Source of the DNA: Actinomycetota bacterium
GTDB taxonomy: Bacteria > Actinomycetota > Acidimicrobiia > Acidimicrobiales > JAMCPL01
DNA: 6,087 bases
Assembly: GCA_023379725.1 (NCBI GenBank)
Contig: JAMCPC010000056.1
Span: 1-6,087 of the forward strand
Reading direction: 5' to 3'
A program made the translations under genes and the position numbers. Below the pieces are notes generated by a model. That model searched no databases and had not been told where the DNA came from. It saw nothing but the letters and a program-made list of their open reading frames with translations. Positions 1 through 5,275 of this stretch are shown piece by piece; the stretch's first letter is position 1; each line of letters opens with the position of its first letter.

Positions 1-428
1 TCTATACCAATAAGTGATATTATCGTAGTAGGTCTAGAGTAAGAAATATGTACGATGACAGTGCTACCGCTGACATAAGCAGTTGCAGGTAGTCCCGCTG
101 TTGCAGCGTAGGATACAGCAGCGTTCACAGCCTTACTGTCATTGAGCGCAACTACACCCTTTGATCTGAGTTGACTTATCGAGATTTGTCCCGCTCCTGC
201 CCGTGCTGCCTGCTCTGCTACGCTGTAAGCGGATCTGTCGGCAGCAAGGGCCGATCCTCCGTCGACTACCAGTCCTACCATGACAAATAGCGCCAGCGAT
301 ATAATAGCGACAAATACGGTCAGTGATCCTGACTCATGATTAGATGGACAGTAGATATCGTGGCTAGATGGATTCATCACTTTTTCACGCCTCGGATACT
401 CCGTCCGTAAGGGCGGAGTAGTTGACAC
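1..428 (-). CDS. TadG-like pilus-associated protein (C-terminus outside window)
   Basis: The gene runs off the left edge after about 142 codons, so the C-terminus is unseen. It has a short hydrophilic N-terminus, then HESGSLTVFVAIISLALF and a membrane helix ending in MVGLVVDGG (about residues 35-58), then an alanine-rich helical part (YSVAEQAARAGAGQ) and a beta-like segment (TVIVHISYSRPTTIISLIG). This is the layout of the TadG/Rv3654c-like proteins that close actinobacterial Tad operons; a helix plus VVDGG is typical. The glutamate at +5 after the glycine, present in the TadE-like neighbours, is phenylalanine here, as is common in TadG. The likely role is a membrane-anchored minor component of the pilus or its assembly site. 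Start: GTG at 428 follows GGAG by 8 bases and lies 22 bases after the previous stop. The ATG at 377 is in frame but has no good Shine-Dalgarno. Choosing 428 adds 17 residues. Confidence 0.82.
   Translation of the reverse strand, partial: MSTTPPLRTEYPRREKVMNPSSHDIYCPSNHESGSLTVFVAIISLALFVMVGLVVDGGSALAADRSAYSVAEQAARAGAGQISISQLRSKGVVALNDSKAVNAAVSYAATAGLPATAYVSGSTVIVHISYSRPTTIISLIGI
397..420. repeat. Inverted repeat, 10-base arms with 4-base loop
   Basis: Arms TACTCCGTCC (397-406) and GGGCGGAGTA (411-420) enclose the loop GTAA. On the plus strand all ten positions pair, one of them as G-U, and the loop fits the stable GNRA class. On the minus strand, the operon's mRNA, the same position is an A-C mismatch and the loop is UUAC. 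If the TadG-like gene starts at GTG 428, the hairpin lies within its first codons (about 4-11); if it starts at ATG 377, the hairpin is in the leader. Function unknown. Confidence 0.6.
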
Positions 429-436
429 TTTCCCTT

Positions 437-440
437 CTCC
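437..440 (-). promoter_or_regulatory. Ribosome binding site deciding the TadG-like start
   Basis: On the minus strand GGAGAAGGGAAA directly precedes GTG 428. The GGAG core is 8 bases from that codon, a good distance. The ATG at 377 has only a weak GAGG 12 bases upstream. This favours GTG 428 as the start of the TadG-like gene. Confidence 0.6.
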
Positions 441-450
441 ATTCCTTGCG

Positions 451-864
451 TCATCCTTCCTGGACGACGCGGTAAGGATCCACGGGGGCACTCCTGGAGG
501 CACTTATGGTGACCGATCCAGGGAATCCCGGTACCAACAAGTCTGAAAGATTTACTGAACATGAGACGCTAACAGACACGTTTCCTCCGGGTCGGAAGTT
601 AGAAGTATCCGTATTCACCCCAAATGGATGGCAGGTGAATTGCTGGTCGGATACTGACGGAACGGCAGCCTCGTTTGCTGCTATTCCAGCCTGTCCGGCA
701 GATGGCATCACTGAGGCTGCCTCGGCACCCGCCCGGGCGGCGGCAACCACCTCCTGACGAGCTCTCTCGACCCTGCCGAAGGATACCGCTATCAACATAA
801 ATAGCACCAGTACTGGTGCCAGCACTACTAACTCCACAGTCATAGAGCCGCGTTCTCCAGTCAC
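451..864 (-). CDS. TadE-like pseudopilin, second copy
   Basis: A complete 137-residue protein. It starts with a short charged leader (MTGERG), then SMTVELVVLAPVLVLFMLIAVSFG as the membrane helix. This is the class III signal of TadE proteins: probable cleavage after Gly6, glutamate at +5 (Glu11). The rest is probably extracytoplasmic, with an alanine-rich helix (residues 37-51) and a beta-rich part. Cys78 and Cys102 could form a disulphide. The ending SVTISASRSAPVDPYR is typical of actinobacterial TadE-like proteins (Rv3655c group). The likely role is a minor pilin or pseudopilin of the Tad pilus. The GTG start lies 6 bases after AGGAGG. Unlike its neighbours it is not coupled to the gene before it: a 214-base gap with mobile-element features lies between. 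An overlapping minus-strand frame at 562-377 is not credible. Confidence 0.88.
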   Translation of the reverse strand: MTGERGSMTVELVVLAPVLVLFMLIAVSFGRVERARQEVVAAARAGAEAASVMPSAGQAGIAANEAAVPSVSDQQFTCHPFGVNTDTSNFRPGGNVSVSVSCSVNLSDLLVPGFPGSVTISASRSAPVDPYRVVQEG

Positions 865-870
865 ATCACT

Positions 871-876
871 CCTCCT
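871..876 (-). promoter_or_regulatory. Strong Shine-Dalgarno before second TadE-like gene
   Basis: AGGAGG on the minus strand, 6 bases before GTG 864. This is the best ribosome binding site in the window and fixes this start. It lies just after the inserted-looking region, so the gene can be translated without coupling to the previous one. Confidence 0.75.
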
Positions 877-907
877 GACATGGCATCACGATTTCCAGTC
901 ATCGATC

Positions 908-994
908 CACGCTTAACGGTCTCGACCTTCGGACAGTTTCCACACGCCGCGTTGATCTTCCATCCACCCATGCTTAACGGTCTCGACCCACGCT
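908..994. repeat. 17-bp direct repeat with a partial third copy
   Basis: GCTTAACGGTCTCGACC occurs at 911-927 and again, identical, at 972-988, 61 bases apart. Related CCACGCTT octamers lie at 908-915 and 987-994, so the second copy runs into a third partial one. The core GGTCTCGACC is a near palindrome (GGTC/GACC). The unit is absent from the rest of the window. It may be a sub-terminal repeat of the mobile element or the result of local duplication. Confidence 0.7.
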
Positions 995-1025
995 TGGCTG
1001 TAACTGCTTCACGGCAACTGCATTT

Positions 1026-1062
1026 GCTGACATCCTCCCCACGGCTACAGCCGGGGGCTTGC
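1026..1062 (-). mobile_element. IS200/IS605-type terminal hairpin (element remnant or PATE/MITE)
   Basis: On the minus strand the segment reads GCAAGCCCCCGGCT, then GTAGCC, then GTGGGGAGGATGTCA. The stem pairs CCCC with GGGG and CGGC with GCCG, with a single bulged T and a loop of about 4 bases. A GC hairpin followed by GGGGAGGATGTCA closely resembles the right end of IS200/IS605 (IS1341-type, TnpB-bearing) elements as I remember it; their TnpA transposases recognise hairpins with a bulged base. No tnpA or tnpB frame is present in the window, so this would be a solo end, a deleted copy or a non-autonomous derivative. The other end is not clear. Confidence 0.5.
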
Positions 1063-1078
1063 AAGGCGGGGTTGGTCA

Positions 1079-1483
1079 TCACCCGGAACTCCTGTAGCGT
1101 TGCTGGGGACCAATTCGTACAGCACTTACGGAAAAGTGCATTCCAGGGATGATTGATTCAGCTACACCCGAAACCTTGATCTCAGCCATGCTTGCTGGTA
1201 ACAGGCTGCCAACCACAGATCCGTTGTAGACCAGGCCGGAAGAGTGGGCCGTAAGCATTCCTTCAGCGGCTGATACACCTCCGGATAGGCTGCCGCCATA
1301 CTCGCAAGCAATTTGATCACCTGAAGCGGCAGCAGCCTGTACGGTCTGGGATGCCTCTGCCCATAGCACTGCCTGGCAGACCACCAGTAGGAGAAGCATG
1401 AATGCCGGTATGATGATTACTGCCTCCACTACGGTCGATCCAAGTTCGTATAACGATTTATCGTTCAGCAAGGTACTCTTCAC
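1079..1483 (-). CDS. tadE: TadE-like pseudopilin, first copy
   Basis: A complete protein of 134 residues. The leader MKSTLLNDKSLYELG is followed by STVVEAVIIIPAFMLLLLV: a TadE/Flp-type signal with probable cleavage after Gly15 and glutamate at +5 (Glu20), then a membrane helix to about residue 40. The mature part begins with an amphipathic helix (AEASQTVQAAAASGDQIA) and ends in a beta-rich domain with EIKVSGVAESIIPGMHFSV and the terminal GPQQRYR, typical of actinobacterial TadE proteins. The likely role is a minor pilin or pseudopilin that primes or caps Flp pilus assembly. The gene begins 3 bases after the Flp-like stop. The GTG start has GAGAG directly against it, too close for a normal ribosome binding site. 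TTG at 1471, four codons later, lies 9 bases after GAGGTG and is a credible alternative; either leaves the signal intact. Confidence 0.88.
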   Translation of the reverse strand: MKSTLLNDKSLYELGSTVVEAVIIIPAFMLLLLVVCQAVLWAEASQTVQAAAASGDQIACEYGGSLSGGVSAAEGMLTAHSSGLVYNGSVVGSLLPASMAEIKVSGVAESIIPGMHFSVSAVRIGPQQRYRSSG

Positions 1484-1486
1484 CTC

Positions 1487-1678
1487 TCAGTTGAGGTTGA
1501 TCGAATTAGCCTTTGCCGTGACTTTAGCGACAATGATCGCCCCAATCGCAAGCGCCAGTGCAGCAAATATCGCGGTAAGTATGACCTTCTCTACGACACT
1601 TCCTACCTCGCTCACCTCCAGCCTGGAATGAAGCATTACTCTGGCCATTATCCATATTGCACGTATATTTGTTATCAT
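1487..1678 (-). CDS. flp: Flp-like small pilin
   Basis: A 63-residue protein: a leader of about 26 residues (MITNIRAIWIMARVMLHSRL then EVSEVG), then SVVEKVILTAIFAALALAIG and AIIVAKVTAKANSINLN. Its size, single hydrophobic helix, G-x-V-V-E motif and place between tadC and tadE make it the probable major pilin, processed by a prepilin peptidase encoded elsewhere. Classical Flp has Glu-Tyr at +5/+6 after the cleaved glycine. Here the glutamate is at +4 after Gly26 and is followed by lysine, so either cleavage falls before the glycine (giving E+5) or the motif is divergent. The frame stays open upstream to a start at 1753, but the ATG at 1678 has AAAGGAG 9 bases before it and leaves out a lysine/arginine-rich stretch of non-coding appearance. 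That strong site suits a product needed in large amounts. Confidence 0.8.
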   Translation of the reverse strand: MITNIRAIWIMARVMLHSRLEVSEVGSVVEKVILTAIFAALALAIGAIIVAKVTAKANSINLN

Positions 1679-1687
1679 GTTAATTTT

Positions 1688-1694
1688 CTCCTTT
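1688..1694 (-). promoter_or_regulatory. Ribosome binding site of the Flp-like gene
   Basis: AAAGGAG on the minus strand, 9 bases before ATG 1678, in an A-rich leader. It selects ATG 1678 over the upstream in-frame start at 1753. A weak hairpin (TCTCT/AGAGA, loop AACC) lies a little upstream, around 1720-1733, but no convincing -35/-10 pair is visible. Confidence 0.65.
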
Positions 1695-1743
1695 CTGTAT
1701 CGGTAATATTTATTTTTTCTCTGGTTAGAGATCTTGATTTTGC

Positions 1744-1812
1744 AACCATCCAAGAGTCATTCCTGGTCGAAACCATCCAAGAGTTATCTTCAATTTATAA
1801 CCCTCCAAGAAT
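1744..1812. repeat. Three iterated 14-bp motifs at the tadC/flp junction
   Basis: AACCATCCAAGAGT occurs at 1744-1757 and 1771-1784 (identical, 27 bases apart). A variant, AACCCTCCAAGAAT, occurs at 1799-1812, 28 bases further. The variant encodes the last four residues of TadC (ILGGL ending); the two identical copies are in the untranslated gap. The spacing, close to 2.7 helical turns, could reflect duplication of the gene end or sites for a binding protein. Together they fill more than half of the 116-base gap. Confidence 0.65.
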
Positions 1813-2802
1813 CCTCGTGGTAGCTGGATATCCTATAAAGATTAAAAACCCCAGTAGTAATAGCATGCTGGGTAGGAAAAGGCGTTCTGTGGCTCTATTG
1901 GCTCTCATTTCAGATTCAGCCAGTTCCCTTTTCCTCATAGATGCAGCCTTTGCTGACAGCGTTGCCTTAACACGTGCGCCCTCACTACTGGCAAGGCCGA
2001 CCGCTACTGCCAGTTCTTTCAGCTCCGGAAGATCCAATTCTTCACCAAGCATTCCGATATGTTCCCACATCGAGCCTCCCGACCTTCGGGCGATGCGTAG
2101 TGTGCGGCGTATCCGCTCATAGAACCAGTTGTCACCTACTCCTGCCGCTGCAAATAGAGCTCCCTCTATTCCCATGCCGCCTGCAAGGCAGAGCACTACC
2201 AAATCTATATATGAGCTGACTGCTCTGCGTGCTACATCTCTCATCTCACGAGCTCTCGATATCAGTTCGAGGACTGGCATAGAGGCTGCCGCACCTGCTC
2301 CGACTATCCCCAGCAATATAGTAGCTGCAGCCGGTATATGTATCCCTGCTATGTATATAACAGTCATGAATAAGGGGATTATCACCAGTCCGGCAATAGC
2401 GCTAAACAGGGATTCTGCGCATAGGCTCTGTAGTGGTACGCCGGTGATCAGTAGCATCGTGCCCAGGTATGAATTAAGTATATTTGACGACGATATATAT
2501 TCTGATATTGACAGTGTAGCGTTGGAAAAAAGTGGGATACGGTTTACTGCATTCAGTAGCACGCTACGCTCACTACTTTCCGTAGCAGGTGAGGATTGGA
2601 GAGATGGCGAGTCTGTATAGGCTCGGTTATTTATGGCTATCCCAACTCTCTTTTTGGCACCTACTTGGTCTCTGAAATTCACTGTCCTGGAATTCACTGT
2701 CCTGCCAGTGGGTATTGTTTTGATTGTTGGAGTGCGGAATGAAGCCACTGCCATTAGGATAGCTGCTCCTATCGACATTCCCAATAGTAATGCCTCTGTC
2801 AT
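1795..2802 (-). CDS. tadC: Tad platform protein TadC
   Basis: A 335-residue membrane protein of the type II secretion F (GspF/T2SF) family, partner of TadB in the inner-membrane platform on which TadA acts. It has an N-terminal helix (about 3-22), a long polar stretch (about 24-110), two hydrophobic segments (about 133-153 and 156-176), a cytoplasmic T2SF domain (about 195-305, with DLVVLCLAGGMGIEGAL and the amphipathic helix around LPELKELAVAVGLASSEGARV) and a C-terminal helix (about 308-325). The position after tadB and the GARVKATLSAKAASMRKREL stretch support TadC over a second TadB. The ATG overlaps the tadB stop by 4 bases and no Shine-Dalgarno is seen, so translation probably depends on coupling. 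The polar stretch contains a five-residue tandem duplication (RTVNS-RTVNF). The stop is TAA at 1795, within the junction repeats. Confidence 0.9.
   Translation of the reverse strand: MTEALLLGMSIGAAILMAVASFRTPTIKTIPTGRTVNSRTVNFRDQVGAKKRVGIAINNRAYTDSPSLQSSPATESSERSVLLNAVNRIPLFSNATLSISEYISSSNILNSYLGTMLLITGVPLQSLCAESLFSAIAGLVIIPLFMTVIYIAGIHIPAAATILLGIVGAGAAASMPVLELISRAREMRDVARRAVSSYIDLVVLCLAGGMGIEGALFAAAGVGDNWFYERIRRTLRIARRSGGSMWEHIGMLGEELDLPELKELAVAVGLASSEGARVKATLSAKAASMRKRELAESEMRANRATERLFLPSMLLLLGFLIFIGYPATTRILGGL
2675..2704. repeat. 15-bp tandem duplication inside tadC
   Basis: AAATTCACTGTCCTG (2675-2689) is followed directly by GAATTCACTGTCCTG (2690-2704); only the first base differs. It keeps the frame and adds five residues (RTVNS/RTVNF, about residues 34-43) to the polar linker after the first TadC helix. 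This looks like a recent replication-slippage event in a tolerant region. Confidence 0.8.
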
Positions 2803-3734
2803 GGCTGTATACCATTGAGCGAGTCGGTACCTATCGAGGAGTCCTGGCCGAGTAGCCTTATAGGGGTTGGAGGTTTGTCCATTTTAAGCATAAGCCACAC
2901 TCCTACCGCATAACATCCTCCGACGAAGAGCAGTACCAACTGCCCGGTCATAGAGCCAAATGGAGCAAGATATGAGTGGGCAAGTAGCATTAACCCTATA
3001 AAAAACACCACTGAAAAGATCACTACCGTTCTAACACTGCTTTTTGCTGAGGCGCGGCTTGCCTCTATACGCATCCGAACCGCTACCTCTTCACGCATTG
3101 AAGTAGCGAGCTCTCCCAACAGATCCGACAATTTTTGCGTCCTGGCACTGGCAGCCAGCAGCAATGCGCATACTACGATATCACCACTGGCATCATCAAG
3201 CTCCCTTCCAAACTTGGTGATAGCTGTGGCAAGGGGCATTCCGTTTGCCAAACGAGATGTCATACGTTGCAGTGCCGGTCTTATAGGTTGTGGTGCGATC
3301 TGAGCAGTCGACATAATTGCTTGTAGTAGCCCTGAGGATGAAGCAAGACTATCGCGTAATAGCTCCGTCCAGCTTGCAATAGCTTCTACCTTTCCTCCAT
3401 CCAGTGAGCTTCGTGTCGCGGCGATTACTGCGGGTATACCCAGGCCGGCACAGAAGGCAAGCAGACCAGCTACTGGCCATCGTGTAATGGCGATAACTAC
3501 GAGTGCACCAAGCGACGACAGGATAACCTTTCTCCGAAGGTCACCCATGTTCAAGATGCCGAATCTATGATTGGGGGTATCGCTGCTGTCGTAGTTTTCC
3601 TCTTGGGTAGAGTGTTTGCTTTTATCTTTAGCAGGCCACGTCTTGGGAAGAAAGGAAATTCCACCCATATAGACCAGTAGGCCACCGGCACCGAGCAACA
3701 TGCCCAATAGGCTAATCAGCATAAGCAATGTCAT
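2799..3734 (-). CDS. tadB: Tad platform protein TadB
   Basis: A 311-residue membrane protein with a T2SF domain; it pairs with TadC to form the cytoplasmic-membrane platform of the Tad pilus. It has an N-terminal helix (about 3-25), a polar segment rich in charged residues (31-66), hydrophobic segments around 70-108, the T2SF domain (about 115-232, with ASWTELLRDSLASSSGLLQAI and the ASARTQKLSDLLGELATSMR helix) and two C-terminal helices (about 237-255 and 264-284), then a polar tail. The IASWTELLRD start of the domain is characteristic of actinobacterial TadB. The ATG overlaps the tadA stop by 4 bases with only a weak GGGGA about 9 bases upstream. Its own TGA overlaps the tadC start in the same way, so tadA, tadB and tadC are translationally coupled, likely fixing their ratios. 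Confidence 0.92.
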   Translation of the reverse strand: MTLLMLISLLGMLLGAGGLLVYMGGISFLPKTWPAKDKSKHSTQEENYDSSDTPNHRFGILNMGDLRRKVILSSLGALVVIAITRWPVAGLLAFCAGLGIPAVIAATRSSLDGGKVEAIASWTELLRDSLASSSGLLQAIMSTAQIAPQPIRPALQRMTSRLANGMPLATAITKFGRELDDASGDIVVCALLLAASARTQKLSDLLGELATSMREEVAVRMRIEASRASAKSSVRTVVIFSVVFFIGLMLLAHSYLAPFGSMTGQLVLLFVGGCYAVGVWLMLKMDKPPTPIRLLGQDSSIGTDSLNGIQP

Positions 3735-5275
3735 TGGCTAAAATCCCCGGTCGTATTGAGTGCTGGATCGTAACCATGTTCCACGAGTTCATCAAGCGTC
3801 TGGGCTCGTAGTGGGGCACCTTCTATGGCGTGTCTGTCATGAACTGGTTTGAATACCTCGTTGGAAATGACCTGTACACCTTCTGCATCAATAATCTCGC
3901 GTACAGAAGAGACGAACCTGAGTCGCTTGGCCGCTCTGAAGTATGGTCGACCTGCACCGAGTCGTTTATTGTTTCTATCGCCGTATAGGTCACTTTGCCA
4001 CTCATTGAGCTGATCTGGTATGTCGTCTATATTGTTGTTGTCATAGTTGTTGTTGTCATAGTTGCTGTCGTAGTTGTCGTTGCTATCACTGTCAAGAGAG
4101 ACGTCTAAAAATACTACGAAATGTATGGCACCGGCTATAAGAAGGTTGCTGGCTTCAATGGGTAGGCGCTCCTGTGCCTGTATTGCATAGGATGATATCC
4201 TTCTAAACACTCCCTCTGAGGAGTCGGCATGTATAGTACACATCGACCCCGAACGTCCCTGACTCATGGCGTTCAGCATTGGGATTATCTCGTCTCCAAG
4301 TACTTCTCCGACTATGACCCTATCAGCGTTCATTCGCAGGCTTCTTCTTACCAGCCTGCTCACTGTAATTTCCCCAGCTCCCTCAGCATTTGCCTGCCTG
4401 GCTTCCATGGCGATCAAATCGGGGTAGCGATCCGGCATCGTGTCCAGTCCCAACTCAAATGCCTGTTCAATTGTTACGATTCGTTCGCGTGGAGATATTT
4501 CATTGCATAGTGCTCTCATAAGCGTAGTCTTGCCTGAGTTCATAGCTCCGGCTATTATGAGGTTTTTTCTTGCCCGTACGGCGGCACTGAGAAAAGAGGC
4601 CAATCCTTCATTGAGGGTACCTCGTTCTACCAGGTCGTCCAGGGTCATTCCTATAAATCGATGGCGGCGAATTGACAGTACTGGATGTTTGGTAACAGAC
4701 ATTAGGGCGGACAACCTACTTCCGTCTGGCAGGCGTAAGTCAAGTTCTGGGTGAGCAGTATCAAAACGCCTCTCTGCATGACCTAATCGTGCTGCTGCGT
4801 TCTGTATGATTGATATGAGCTCATCATCGCTTGATGCGACAGGAGGGCAGAGCATTTTGCTACCGTCCTCACGAGTTACCCAGACAGTATCGTAGCCATT
4901 TACATCAATGTTCTCAATACGTTCATCCTCTATCAGTGCTTGCAATCTTCCAAGTCCAAAGAGAGAGTCGAGCACCTCTTGGGCAATATACTGCTCTTCT
5001 TCGGTACCCAGTGGGTCCAGTCCGCCTGCTATTCTTTGAGCTGATATAGCCCTTAGACGTGCCAGCCCAATGCTGCGTGCAAGCTCCTTACGATCTTCTA
5101 TGTCCAGGCCGGTGGACTCCTCCATAGCGATATCCTCAGCTACTTCAGCGCGAATCTTTTGTACCAAGTCGTAGTGAAATGCCGTATCTGCATTTGCTGC
5201 AGTTCCTTGATCAAGGATATCTATGGTATCCTCCTCACTCTGGAGGAGGCTGGTTTGCGCTCCTATTCCTGTCAT
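3731..5275 (-). CDS. tadA: Tad pilus assembly ATPase TadA/CpaF
   Basis: A 514-residue cytoplasmic secretion ATPase (PulE/GspE superfamily, CpaF family) that powers pilus assembly through TadB/TadC as a presumed hexamer. An N-terminal helical domain (about 30-110) precedes the conserved ENIDVNGYDTVWV. Walker A is AGAMNSGKTT (242-251; Lys249, Thr250), the Asp-box position is VTIEQAFEL (267-275), Walker B is DRVIVGEVLGDE (318-329) and the His box is CTIHAD (346-351). The QGRSGSMCTIHADSS and RLPIEASNLLIAGAIHFVVF stretches are typical of actinobacterial CpaF. Gln271 stands where many relatives have Asp or Glu, though variation here occurs in the phylum. A 24-residue Asp/Asn-rich insert (395-418) splits the core from the C-terminal part (VREIIDAEGVQVISNEVF). 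The length exceeds the usual size, mainly through this insert and the tail. The ATG overlaps the upstream stop by 4 bases and has GAGG 5 bases before it. Confidence 0.95.
   Translation of the reverse strand: MTGIGAQTSLLQSEEDTIDILDQGTAANADTAFHYDLVQKIRAEVAEDIAMEESTGLDIEDRKELARSIGLARLRAISAQRIAGGLDPLGTEEEQYIAQEVLDSLFGLGRLQALIEDERIENIDVNGYDTVWVTREDGSKMLCPPVASSDDELISIIQNAAARLGHAERRFDTAHPELDLRLPDGSRLSALMSVTKHPVLSIRRHRFIGMTLDDLVERGTLNEGLASFLSAAVRARKNLIIAGAMNSGKTTLMRALCNEISPRERIVTIEQAFELGLDTMPDRYPDLIAMEARQANAEGAGEITVSRLVRRSLRMNADRVIVGEVLGDEIIPMLNAMSQGRSGSMCTIHADSSEGVFRRISSYAIQAQERLPIEASNLLIAGAIHFVVFLDVSLDSDSNDNYDSNYDNNNYDNNNIDDIPDQLNEWQSDLYGDRNNKRLGAGRPYFRAAKRLRFVSSVREIIDAEGVQVISNEVFKPVHDRHAIEGAPLRAQTLDELVEHGYDPALNTTGDFSQ
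4032..4064. repeat. 15-bp tandem repeat coding the Asp/Asn-rich insert of TadA
   Basis: TTGTTGTTGTCATAG is repeated perfectly at 4032-4046 and 4047-4061, with a partial third unit and degenerate units beyond, to about 4090. In the protein this gives NYDNN-NYDNN flanked by NYDS and NIDD (residues 402-418). The unit length of five codons keeps the frame. It lies in a loop of TadA and is likely slippage-prone. Confidence 0.8.

Larger units (their letters stand above)
865..1078 (-). other. Non-coding gap between the two TadE genes, probable insertion scar
   Basis: The 214 bases between the stop of the first TadE gene and the start of the second hold an IS200/IS605-type hairpin (1026-1062), a 17-bp direct repeat (911-927, 972-988) and the ribosome binding site of the next gene. 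A 73-codon minus-strand frame (GTG 1082 or ATG 1079 to a stop at 861) covers the gap and overlaps the preceding stop, but its product is Gly/Cys/Arg-rich without any recognisable domain. It simply reads through the hairpin and repeats, so I do not call it a gene. Other junctions in the operon are overlaps or gaps of 3-116 bases, so this gap is unusually long. Confidence 0.5.

Noticed and set aside
377..562. 61-codon minus-strand frame ending where ATG 377 begins
   Set aside because: It overlaps the well-supported second TadE gene out of frame and its Arg/Pro/Gly-rich product looks like a shadow.
861..1082. 73-codon minus-strand frame overlapping the first TadE stop
   Set aside because: It spans the IS605-like hairpin and the direct repeats, has no recognisable domain or membrane segment, and its end simply abuts the ribosome binding site of the next gene. 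A relic of a transposon ORF tail is possible but unproven.
880..1152. 90-codon plus-strand frame
   Set aside because: It runs antisense through the repeats, the hairpin and the end of tadE, without domain features or a good ribosome binding site.
1715..1740. Possible factor-independent terminator or promoter in the tadC/flp gap
   Set aside because: The stem is only five A/T-rich pairs without a T-run on the transcribed strand, and no -35/-10 pair with proper spacing could be found.
1679..1753. N-terminal extension of the Flp-like gene from the start at 1753
   Set aside because: The extra 25 residues are a Lys/Arg/Tyr-rich stretch encoded by the A-rich leader, and AAAGGAG clearly serves ATG 1678.
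1628..2122. 164-codon plus-strand frame
   Set aside because: It is antisense to the flp leader and the conserved C-terminal half of tadC; the composition is that of a shadow frame.
4262..4292. Walker B change to VLGDE in TadA as a possible defect
   Set aside because: The catalytic Glu is kept in IVGEV, and LGDE is common in actinobacterial CpaF proteins.
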